Part shown: positions 8,601-13,868 of the stretch, piece by piece
Position numbering within the stretch: position 1 is the first letter of the stretch
Layout: the number at the start of each line of letters is the position of its first letter
NCBI GenBank assembly: GCA_947178455.1
Contig: CAMWYI010000003.1
Span: 1-32,111 of the forward strand
DNA length: 32,111 nt
Source: an uncultured Alistipes sp.
GTDB lineage: Bacteria > Bacteroidota > Bacteroidia > Bacteroidales > Rikenellaceae
Direction of reading: 5' to 3'
Translations under genes and position numbers: made by a program
The notes under the pieces: generated by a model
What the model was told of the DNA's origin: nothing
The model's database searches: none
What the model saw: only the letters and a program-made list of their open reading frames with translations

Positions 8601-8960
8601 GGTGTCGCACCTTATGCCAACCGCTTGGATTTGAGCATTTCGCATGACATCATCCTGCCGCAGCGCAACGGACGCAAACACACGCTCCGTTTCAGTTTCA
8701 ACGTCGACAACTTCCTGAACCTGCTCAACAAGGATTGGGGCGTCAGCTACTCGCAGCTTATGGGAACCAACGGTCAGCAATATCAGTTCCTGAAAGTCAC
8801 TCAGAAACCTACTGCTGCCAACGACTATACGCTGCAATACCAAATGACCAAGAGTGCCAAAGACTACTTGGGCAAAGATATGCCGTTGAACAAGACATTC
8901 AAGCCCAATATCGGTTCGTACTGGACGATGCAATTCGGTATCAAGTACATGTTCAACTAA
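5622..8960 (+). CDS. TonB-dependent outer-membrane receptor, Oar-like with carboxypeptidase-regulatory domain
   Basis: A 1112-residue outer-membrane protein. Residues 1-22 form a signal peptide ending AQAQ. About 25-110 is a carboxypeptidase regulatory-like beta-sandwich (GKVVDDNRKPVVGATVIAVHTPTG, then DGMFNLGGMRVG and DITVSFVG). After the short EVVVMG segment comes a plug (about 120-245, with NVTVDGASFNN and ESIEQVQVMIAPFDVRNGGFTGGGINSVTKSGSN). The rest is a long 22-strand-type barrel ending in the aromatic strand YWTMQFGIKYMFN. Oar-family receptors have this layout. They import or export large ligands using TonB energy, and the ligand here is unknown. No SusD partner follows, unlike glycan-uptake pairs. 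A second ATG at 5628 is a possible start. It has its own terminator. Expression may depend on read-through of the upstream terminator or on a non-consensus promoter near 5590. Confidence 0.92.
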   Translation: MRMKKLLLLVFSTVAFCVAQAQVTTSSIHGKVVDDNRKPVVGATVIAVHTPTGTEYAVATSRDGMFNLGGMRVGGPYDITVSFVGCNDEKYSNVYLTIGEDAQFNTTLHESSTDIGEVVVMGTANPVFNSNRTGAQEIISRDMMDKLPTVNRSLTDYTRLTPMSSGSNFAGTSYRFNNVTVDGASFNNSFGLSASLGASGIEPISLESIEQVQVMIAPFDVRNGGFTGGGINSVTKSGSNEWEASAYFYKKSPSMTGYRVKDYIGTVKEFTSNQYGLSLSGPIIKNKLFFFLNGELDRIEEPINYTTKNSVPTPESLQDLSNFLGDELGYNPGAFDLSKTETYGDRITARVDWNINSKNTFSVKYYYLKSYNTNSPSTSGKPANGRGPNAYAIPYSSSFYRTNNNFHIVMADLNTTVNDRMSNTLKFGYSRLRDYRDMDGGFFPQVDILKDGNSYTVFGTEANSYNNQLDTDIFQIQDNFTINAGKHQIVIGTQSDYRSFKNGFAQNFPGTWVFSSIDDFKFNVLASKQYLAQHGSMEGFNITNFNPADFGLTGVVNNGLANSAGTGYTYYNQKFTNSEKYSSFPFAEVNVVQLGFYVQDKWAPSHKFNLTYGLRVDVPIFVTDLPTNDKVAGATFRDGIKIDVSKYPNAHPQFSPRLGFNWKPLEDGSLQVRGGTGLFSGTPPYVWISNQAGNNGVLFTDVNLSGNALQNLGFTGNIDEYNWMAKAAGAADISITDPDFKYPMLWKTNVAIDYKWRGWVLTWETLYSKDLNAIYHDNINLEVADQNINDGAPNSKRTAFTGNYISNGEGANSVVMLRNTSKGYSIYNTIQLQKSFTEGLFRGLGINASYSFGTARSVTDGTSSVALSAWKYTPKVAVNSEEVGYSAGAFDGRLLLSAYYTARWGKHGATNIGLVYQRYRPYRYSYCYDGDANGDKQTANDLIYIPRDRSEVEGHLVKGSFGSVDEAWEAMDAFIAQDAYLSKHRGEYATRNGGVAPYANRLDLSISHDIILPQRNGRKHTLRFSFNVDNFLNLLNKDWGVSYSQLMGTNGQQYQFLKVTQKPTAANDYTLQYQMTKSAKDYLGKDMPLNKTFKPNIGSYWTMQFGIKYMFN

Positions 8961-8982
8961 TCGCAAACGATTCAAACACTGC

Positions 8983-9015
8983 ACGGGTCGGACGAAATGT
9001 CCGACCCGTTTTTTT
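8983..9015 (+). terminator. Terminator of the TonB receptor gene
   Basis: An 11-bp perfect stem (8983-8993 with 8999-9009), loop GAAAT, followed by a T run to 9015. Confidence 0.93.
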
Positions 9016-9038
9016 GTAAAAAATTTCATTGTTATTTA

Positions 9039-9069
9039 TTTCACAAACCCGAAACTTTTTCTACCTTTG
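9039..9069 (+). promoter_or_regulatory. pckA promoter
   Basis: TTTC (9039-9042), 19 bases, TACCTTTG (9062-9069). The predicted start, near 9076, leaves an 86-base leader before ATG 9162, so the longer in-frame ORF from 8997 cannot be the coding start. Confidence 0.72.
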
Positions 9070-9161
9070 CGGTGTTCGTTCGTGCGCGATTTTTGCTCGC
9101 ATCGGACGGCGGTTCATTATCTTATGACATTGAAATTCGATTCAAGCAAATTAATAAAACT

Positions 9162-10766
9162 ATGGACAAACAGGATTTGAAAAAGTACGGGATTACGGGC
9201 GTGACCGAAATCGTGTACAATCCGTCGTATGACGAACTTTTCCGCGAGGAGACGAAAAAAGGCCTGCGCGGTTTCGACAAAGGCCAGCTGACCGAAACCG
9301 GTGCGGTGAACGTCATGACCGGCGTCTACACCGGCCGTTCGCCCAAAGACAAGTTCTTCGTGATGGACGAAACTACGCGCGACACCATTTGGTGGACGTC
9401 GGACGAGTACAAGAACGACAACAAACCGGTGACCAAAGCCGCTTGGAAAGAGCTGCGCAAACTGGCCGCACAGGAGCTGTCGAACAAAAAACTCTATGTC
9501 GTCGATACGTTCTGCGGCGCCAACGAGAACTCGCGTCTGAAAATCCGCTTCATCATGGAGGTGGCATGGCAGGCGCACTTCGTGAAAAACATGTTCATCC
9601 GGCCGACCGACGCCGAACTGGAAAACTACGGCGAACCCGACTTCGTGGTGCTCAACGCCTCGAAAGCCAAAGTCAAGAACTACAAGAAACTGGGCCTGAA
9701 CTCGGAAACGGCGGTTGTCTTCAACCTCACCGAGAAGATGCAGGTCATCATCAACACGTGGTACGGCGGTGAGATGAAAAAGGGTATGTTCTCCTACATG
9801 AACTACCTGCTGCCGCTGAAAGGCATGGCTTCGATGCACTGCTCGGCCAACACCAACGAAAAGGGCGAAACGGCCATCTTCTTCGGTCTGTCGGGCACGG
9901 GTAAAACGACCCTCTCGACCGACCCGAAACGTCAGCTCATCGGCGACGACGAACACGGCTGGGACGACGACGGCGTATTCAACTTCGAGGGCGGCTGCTA
10001 TGCCAAAGTCATCAACCTCTCGAAAGAGAACGAACCCGACATCTGGAACGCTATCCGCCGCAACGCGCTGCTGGAGAACGTGACGGTCGACAAGAAAGGC
10101 AAAATCGACTATGCGGACAAGTCCGTTACGGAGAACACGCGTGTTTCCTACCCGATTTACCACATCGACAACATCGTGAAACCCGTATCGAAGGCTCCGG
10201 CCGCCAAGAAAGTCATCTTCCTTTCGGCCGACGCATTCGGCGTGCTGCCTCCGGTGTCGATTCTGACCCCCGAGCAGACGAAATACTACTTCCTGTCGGG
10301 CTTCACGGCCAAGTTGGCCGGTACGGAACGCGGCATCACCGAACCGACGCCGACTTTCTCGGCTTGCTTCGGCGCGGCATTCCTCTCGCTGCACCCCACG
10401 AAGTACGGCGAGGAACTCGTGAAGAAGATGCAGAAATCGGGCGCAACGGCCTACTTGGTGAACACGGGCTGGAACGGTACGGGCAAACGTATCTCGATCA
10501 AGGATACGCGCGGCATCATCGACGCCATTTTGGACGGTTCGATCGACAAGGCTTCGACGAAAAACATTCCGATTTTCGACTTCAAGGTGCCGACGCAGTT
10601 GCCGGGCGTGGATTCGAAGATTCTCGACCCGCGCGACACCTACAAGAAAGCATCCGAGTGGGAGACCAAAGCGAAAGACCTTGCAGCCCGCTTCATCAAG
10701 AATTTCACGAAATTCTGCGGCAACGACGAGGGCAAGAAGCTGGTCAACGCCGGTCCGAAGTTGTAA
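9162..10766 (+). CDS. pckA: Phosphoenolpyruvate carboxykinase (ATP)
   Basis: A 534-residue cytosolic enzyme interconverting oxaloacetate + ATP and phosphoenolpyruvate + CO2 + ADP. In anaerobic Bacteroidetes it is thought to run in the carboxylating direction toward succinate and to conserve ATP. Length is standard for the ATP-type family. Visible marks are the N-terminal substrate site YTGRSPKDKF, the kinase-1a loop GLSGTGKTTLSTD (residues 242-254, K248), the metal site GDDEHGW, the FEGGCYAK segment and the adenine-binding NTGWNGTG. A consensus promoter and a downstream terminator make it a single-gene unit. The oadA-type gene in the same window handles the same C4 acid pool, but they are not an operon. 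Confidence 0.98.
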   Translation: MDKQDLKKYGITGVTEIVYNPSYDELFREETKKGLRGFDKGQLTETGAVNVMTGVYTGRSPKDKFFVMDETTRDTIWWTSDEYKNDNKPVTKAAWKELRKLAAQELSNKKLYVVDTFCGANENSRLKIRFIMEVAWQAHFVKNMFIRPTDAELENYGEPDFVVLNASKAKVKNYKKLGLNSETAVVFNLTEKMQVIINTWYGGEMKKGMFSYMNYLLPLKGMASMHCSANTNEKGETAIFFGLSGTGKTTLSTDPKRQLIGDDEHGWDDDGVFNFEGGCYAKVINLSKENEPDIWNAIRRNALLENVTVDKKGKIDYADKSVTENTRVSYPIYHIDNIVKPVSKAPAAKKVIFLSADAFGVLPPVSILTPEQTKYYFLSGFTAKLAGTERGITEPTPTFSACFGAAFLSLHPTKYGEELVKKMQKSGATAYLVNTGWNGTGKRISIKDTRGIIDAILDGSIDKASTKNIPIFDFKVPTQLPGVDSKILDPRDTYKKASEWETKAKDLAARFIKNFTKFCGNDEGKKLVNAGPKL

Positions 10767-10810
10767 TCGCCCGGATACGAAAAAACACCGAGAGGTGTAC
10801 CGCTCTTAAT

Positions 10811-10843
10811 AAAACACCGTTCCGAAATTCGGGACGGTGTTTT
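10811..10843. terminator. pckA terminator
   Basis: AAAACACCGT (10811-10820) pairs with ACGGTGTTTT (10834-10843). The inside extends the stem with one bulge (TCCGAA with TTCGGGA). Confidence 0.88.
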
Positions 10844-10860
10844 ATTAATGGGGCGTGCAT

Positions 10861-10904
10861 CGTCGGCAACTCGTCAGCAACTCATCGGCAACTCGCCGAC
10901 GATT
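10861..10904. repeat. Three 11-bp direct repeats plus a degenerate fourth
   Basis: Units at 10861-10871, 10872-10882 and 10883-10893 share the pattern CGTCGGCAACT with single changes, and 10894-10904 is a diverged copy. The ends also form a 9-bp inverted repeat (10859-10867 with 10895-10903), so the array can fold as a hairpin. It lies between the pckA terminator and the tRNA-Glu promoter. No function is evident. Confidence 0.6.
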
Positions 10905-10937
10905 CCGCACAAAGAGAATATATTTTTTCGCAATTAT

Positions 10938-10968
10938 TTTGTTCGAGTGACTTTTTTGTTTAACTTTG
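10938..10968 (+). promoter_or_regulatory. Promoter of the tRNA-Glu / rpsT unit
   Basis: TTTG (10938-10941), 19 bases, TAACTTTG (10961-10968) is an exact match. Transcription would start near 10975. The leader before the tRNA contains a 7-bp inverted repeat (10970-10976 with 10999-11005) enclosing a CCC-GCAA-GGG tetraloop hairpin. Confidence 0.82.
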
Positions 10969-11007
10969 CACCGCTAAAGTTCCCCGCAAGGGCTGCGATA
11001 GCGGTAA

Positions 11008-11079
11008 GGCCCATTCGTCTATCGGTTAGGACGCAAGATTTTCATTCTTGAAAGAGCAGTTCGATTCTGCTATGGGCTA
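11008..11079 (+). tRNA. tRNA-Glu (anticodon TTC)
   Basis: A full cloverleaf is visible: acceptor GGCCCAT with ATGGGCT (first pair G-T), anticodon stem CAAGA/TCTTG around loop TTTTCAT, and T arm AGCAG-TTCGATT-CTGCT, with discriminator A. Anticodon TTC is at 11041-11043. CCA is not encoded. rpsT follows after 38 bases with no promoter between, so the two are probably on one transcript that is cut by tRNA processing. Confidence 0.96.
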
Positions 11080-11117
11080 CACGAATACGAAAAGTAAAAA
11101 TAAACACAAAGCGAATT

Positions 11118-11369
11118 ATGGCAAACCATAAGTCATCGAAAAAAAGAATCCGTCAGACCTTGACCAAACGTGCGCACAACCGGCTGTTCCACAAGACAGC
11201 CCGCAATGCGGTGAAAGCGTTGCGTGCCACCACCGAGAAGAGCGCGGCCGAAGCCCTGCTCCCGAAGGTGAACTCGATGTTGGACAAGCTCGCCAAGCAC
11301 AACATCATGCACAAGAACAAGGCGGCGAACTTGAAAAGCGCCATACAGTTGCATGTGAACGCTTTGTAG
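11118..11369 (+). CDS. rpsT: 30S ribosomal protein S20
   Basis: An 83-residue, strongly basic protein starting MANHKSSKKRIRQ, the conserved S20 N-terminus, with the later KNKAANLKSAI segment. S20 binds 16S rRNA early in small-subunit assembly and consists of three long helices. Length is normal. It sits downstream of tRNA-Glu under the same promoter and is closed by a strong terminator shared with the convergent sdaA gene. Confidence 0.97.
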   Translation: MANHKSSKKRIRQTLTKRAHNRLFHKTARNAVKALRATTEKSAAEALLPKVNSMLDKLAKHNIMHKNKAANLKSAIQLHVNAL

Positions 11370-11392
11370 TCCGCGAGAGCGACGCAAACAGC

Positions 11393-11431
11393 AAACGACC
11401 GGATTTTTCTTCATCGAAAATCCGGTCGTTT
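11393..11431. terminator. Bidirectional terminator between rpsT and sdaA
   Basis: A 15-bp stem (11393-11407 with 11417-11431) with a nine-base loop, followed by TCTTTTTG on the plus strand. It separates two convergent genes. Confidence 0.92.
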
Positions 11432-11495
11432 CTTTTTGTTTATTCGGAAAGCATCGGGCGTAAAACGGTTTTCCGCATAGCTCACCGCCAACCGA

Positions 11496-12713
11496 TTACT
11501 TTTCCCGCTGCGTATGCAAATCGTAATGCCGCGCCAGTCCGCCTTCGGAGGTCTCTCGGTATAGGCTCGGCAGGTTGTGTCCCGTTTCGTTCATCACCGC
11601 CACTACACGGTCGTAGCTCACCAAGTGCGAACCGTCGGACAACGTGGCATAGGCATTCGCATCGAACGCCCGCGCCGCCGCGACGGCATTCCGTTCGATA
11701 CACGGCACCTGCACCAGCCCGCACACGGGGTCGCAGGTCAATCCCAAATGGTGTTCCAGCGCCATTTCGGCCGCATACTCGATTTGCGCAGGCGTACCGC
11801 CGAACAGCTGGCAGGCAGCAGCGGCAGCCATCGCGCACGCCACGCCGACCTCGCCCTGACAACCGACTTCGGCCCCCGATATGGACGAATTGGTCTTGGC
11901 CACATTCCCGAATAATCCGGCCGTAGCCAATGCCCGCAAAATGCGGATACGCAGAAAATTACGCGAACTGGCCAAATGATAGAGCACGGCCGGCACCACG
12001 CCGCTCGACCCGCACGTCGGCGCCGTCACGACTACCCCACCGGCGGCATTTTCTTCGGCCGTAGCCAGCGCATAGGCATAGATTTTGGCCCGCGAACTCA
12101 ACGAATCGGTGTAGCTTTTCGACTTGACCCAATAGGTGCTCGCCTTGCGCGCCACTTTCAGACCACCCGGCAACACGCCGTCGTTGTTCAGGCCGCGTTC
12201 GATGGTTTCGCACATGACCGTCCAGATATGGTCGAGGTAATCCCAAATTTCAGGCCCCTCGCAGTCGTTCACATACTCCCAGTAGGTCTTGCCCTCGTCG
12301 TAGCACCACTGCTTGATTTGGGCAATGGTCGACATCGGGTAGACGCTTCGGGGTTGTTCGGCACGGGTCGTTTCGTTGGCCAGCGCACCACCGCCGATGC
12401 TGTAAATCGTCCAGCTGTCGACCGCCGCACCGCCGCGCAACCCCTCGAACAGCATGCCGTTCGGATGAAACGGCAGCGTGACGTCGGGCTTCCAAACGAT
12501 TTCGGTCGGCGCAAGCGGCTCCAACACCGAGCGGATAGCCACGTCGGTCAAGTGACCCTTGCCGGTCGCAGCAAGCGACCCGTACAACGTCACGCGATAG
12601 GCTTCGACCTCCCGGCAACGCACTGCGAACTGCTCGGCCGCCCGTTTGGGGCCCATCGTATGACTGCTCGACGGGCCGTTGCCCACCTTATATAATGCTT
12701 CGAGTGATTCCAT
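11496..12713 (-). CDS. sdaA: L-serine ammonia-lyase (L-serine dehydratase), iron-sulfur type, single chain
   Basis: A 405-residue enzyme converting L-serine to pyruvate and ammonia with a [4Fe-4S] cluster. The N-terminal beta domain carries the hallmark GPSSSHTMGP (13-22), and the alpha domain carries TAPTCGSSG (230-238). Cysteines C285, C327 and C338 (in GCQGEVG, CDPVC and VPCIERN) have the same spacing as the three cluster ligands described for the Legionella enzyme (42 and 11 residues apart). Both domains are fused in one chain, as is common in Gram-negative bacteria. An 85-residue unknown gene ends 18 bases upstream, and both may be read from the promoter at 13185-13216. Pyruvate from serine would feed the same C3 pool as the other carbon enzymes here. 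Confidence 0.97.
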   Translation of the reverse strand: MESLEALYKVGNGPSSSHTMGPKRAAEQFAVRCREVEAYRVTLYGSLAATGKGHLTDVAIRSVLEPLAPTEIVWKPDVTLPFHPNGMLFEGLRGGAAVDSWTIYSIGGGALANETTRAEQPRSVYPMSTIAQIKQWCYDEGKTYWEYVNDCEGPEIWDYLDHIWTVMCETIERGLNNDGVLPGGLKVARKASTYWVKSKSYTDSLSSRAKIYAYALATAEENAAGGVVVTAPTCGSSGVVPAVLYHLASSRNFLRIRILRALATAGLFGNVAKTNSSISGAEVGCQGEVGVACAMAAAAACQLFGGTPAQIEYAAEMALEHHLGLTCDPVCGLVQVPCIERNAVAAARAFDANAYATLSDGSHLVSYDRVVAVMNETGHNLPSLYRETSEGGLARHYDLHTQREK

Positions 12714-12731
12714 CGCACACGGAACGGATTT

Positions 12732-12989
12732 TTAGGAAAGTTTGCTCAATTTCGCGAGCGGTTTCATATACCTGTCGATGTCCTGCGGGTCGACGTACAG
12801 CGCGACCCCCTCGAACAAATCCTCCATCGCTTCCTGCATATTTTCGATGTCCGACTGGGTAAATTTGATTTTGCTTTCGGTTTCGATGAAATCCACCAGA
12901 CTGCGGAACGAAATGGTCGTCATGACCATCGCATAAGCGGCATAACGGGGATCGACCTTGATTTCGATTTTGCGTTTTTCGTACGCCAT
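12732..12989 (-). CDS. Small conserved-looking protein of unknown function
   Basis: An 85-residue cytosolic protein with no signal peptide, starting MAYEKRKIEIKVDPRYAAYA. It looks mainly helical: a basic strand (1-15), hydrophobic helix AMVMTTISFRSLVDFIE (about 20-36), and an acidic amphipathic helix IENMQEAMEDLFEGVALY (about 48-65). The tail is basic. I do not recognise a family. It lies 18 bases ahead of sdaA on the same strand and behind a structured leader, so it may be co-expressed with serine dehydratase. Its codon use matches that of its neighbours, which supports a real gene. Confidence 0.75.
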   Translation of the reverse strand: MAYEKRKIEIKVDPRYAAYAMVMTTISFRSLVDFIETESKIKFTQSDIENMQEAMEDLFEGVALYVDPQDIDRYMKPLAKLSKLS

Positions 12990-13178
12990 GATACATTGAG
13001 TTTTAAGCGATCGCCTCTGCGGCTCAGCCCTGCCGGCAATCGAGGCGATCGGTAGTTAACAAATGCAAAAAGGGGCGCGGTATCAGCCCCCAACGAATCG
13101 GTTTCAGCAACCTTTCGACAACGGAACCCGCTCCGGTGCGGCACGGTTCCGACGAGTCCTTCTCCCCTCCGATACGCA
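12990..13178 (-). ncRNA. Structured leader or small RNA upstream of the 85-residue gene and sdaA
   Basis: Read on the minus strand from the predicted start near 13178, three helices follow. First is CGGAACC/GGTTCCG (13145-13151 with 13122-13128), with a short inner helix. Second is a GC stem GGGGC/GCCCC (13090-13086 with 13076-13072) followed directly by five Ts (13071-13067), which looks like a weak terminator. Third is a 10-bp hairpin (13051-13042 with 13017-13008) ending 18 bases before the start codon. This could be a 110-base small RNA or a cis-regulatory leader with an attenuator. It does not contain motifs I know from TPP, cobalamin, glycine, SAM or SRP RNAs. Confidence 0.42.
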
Positions 13179-13184
13179 CGAGGG

Positions 13185-13216
13185 CAAAGATAGGACTAAA
13201 TCTTCATTCACCCAAA
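13185..13216 (-). promoter_or_regulatory. Consensus promoter for the structured leader / sdaA unit
   Basis: On the minus strand TTTG (13216-13213), 20 bases, TATCTTTG (13192-13185) is an exact match. It lies downstream of the ATPase operon terminator, so it starts a new unit. Confidence 0.8.
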
Positions 13217-13274
13217 TGTAACAAAACGGGAAACGTCCCTGCAAAGCGTTTTTCGCCCGCATGTCCGCAACGAA

Positions 13275-13305
13275 CCAGCGACGTCCTGCTCGGGGACGTC
13301 GCTGG
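13275..13305 (-). terminator. Terminator of the V-type ATPase operon
   Basis: A perfect 12-bp inverted repeat (13275-13286 with 13294-13305) with a seven-base loop, 16 bases after the atpK stop. The following T tract on the minus strand is poor (TTCGTTGC), so termination may be partial. Confidence 0.65.
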
Positions 13306-13321
13306 CCATGCGCACGAAACC

Positions 13322-13786
13322 TTAAAACAGATTCACTCCGTCGAGCGTCGCAATCAGGAAGGTCGCGGCAACCGTCAGAATGGCGTACAACTCGGGGAAA
13401 GCGGCCAGAATCAGGGTCTTACCCATCACGTCGTGACCGTTTCCGATAGCGGCGATACCATTGGCGCAGACTTTCGCCTGATAAATCGAGGCGGCCAGAT
13501 TAACCATTCCGACCAACAGACCGGCACCGAAAATAGCGGCGCCCTGCACCATCGTGGGAGCGGTCAGCCCTTTCTGCACGAGGAAGTAGCAAACGAAACC
13601 GTACAGACCCTGCGAACCCGGCAGTGCCGACAGCGTCATGTAGCTACCGAACGCGTTGCCGTTTTTCTTCATGGCGCCGACCGAAGCCTGTCCCGCGATA
13701 GCGGTGCCGACGGCCGATGCGATACCTGCAAGACCTACCATCAACGCTACGCCGATGTAAGCCAAAATCAAAGCTGTTGTTTCCAT
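13322..13786 (-). CDS. atpK: V-type ATP synthase subunit K (rotor proteolipid)
   Basis: A 154-residue membrane protein of four helices in two homologous hairpins, the rotor ring subunit of V/A-type ATPases. Hairpin one contains SALPGSQGLYGF (53-64) and lacks an acidic residue. Hairpin two contains FPELYAIL (130-137) with ion-carrying E132. L55, S58, Q59, Q103 and E132 match, in order and spacing, the Na+ ligands L61, T64, Q65, Q110 and E139 of Enterococcus hirae NtpK (Thr replaced by Ser). Sodium coupling is therefore inferred. It is the last gene of the operon. An almost pure A/T stretch precedes its start, which may raise translation to supply a multi-copy ring. Confidence 0.96.
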   Translation of the reverse strand: METTALILAYIGVALMVGLAGIASAVGTAIAGQASVGAMKKNGNAFGSYMTLSALPGSQGLYGFVCYFLVQKGLTAPTMVQGAAIFGAGLLVGMVNLAASIYQAKVCANGIAAIGNGHDVMGKTLILAAFPELYAILTVAATFLIATLDGVNLF

Positions 13787-13830
13787 AATTTTTTTATTTT
13801 TTACTTTTTATTAAAATTTTCTAAATTTTT
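13787..13830 (-). promoter_or_regulatory. A/T-rich translation-initiation region of atpK
   Basis: The 44 bases just upstream of the atpK ATG contain only two non-A/T bases, in a GC-rich operon whose other junctions are GC-rich and tight. In Bacteroidetes, which make little use of Shine-Dalgarno sites, low structure and A-richness before the start are associated with strong translation. No TAnnTTTG box is present. Confidence 0.45.
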
Positions 13831-13868
13831 CGGGCGGGCGATTCGGGCAGTCCCGGTCTCGCCTATCT

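Noticed and set aside
5952..9029. Open frame of more than 1000 codons on the minus strand opposite the TonB receptor
   Set aside because: It exists only because the coding strand avoids certain codons. The plus strand has a signal peptide, domains and a terminator that account for the region.
13008..13051. 10-bp inverted repeat considered as terminator of the ATPase operon
   Set aside because: It lies beyond a new consensus promoter and has no T tract, so it belongs to the leader of the next unit. The operon terminator is the hairpin at 13275-13305.
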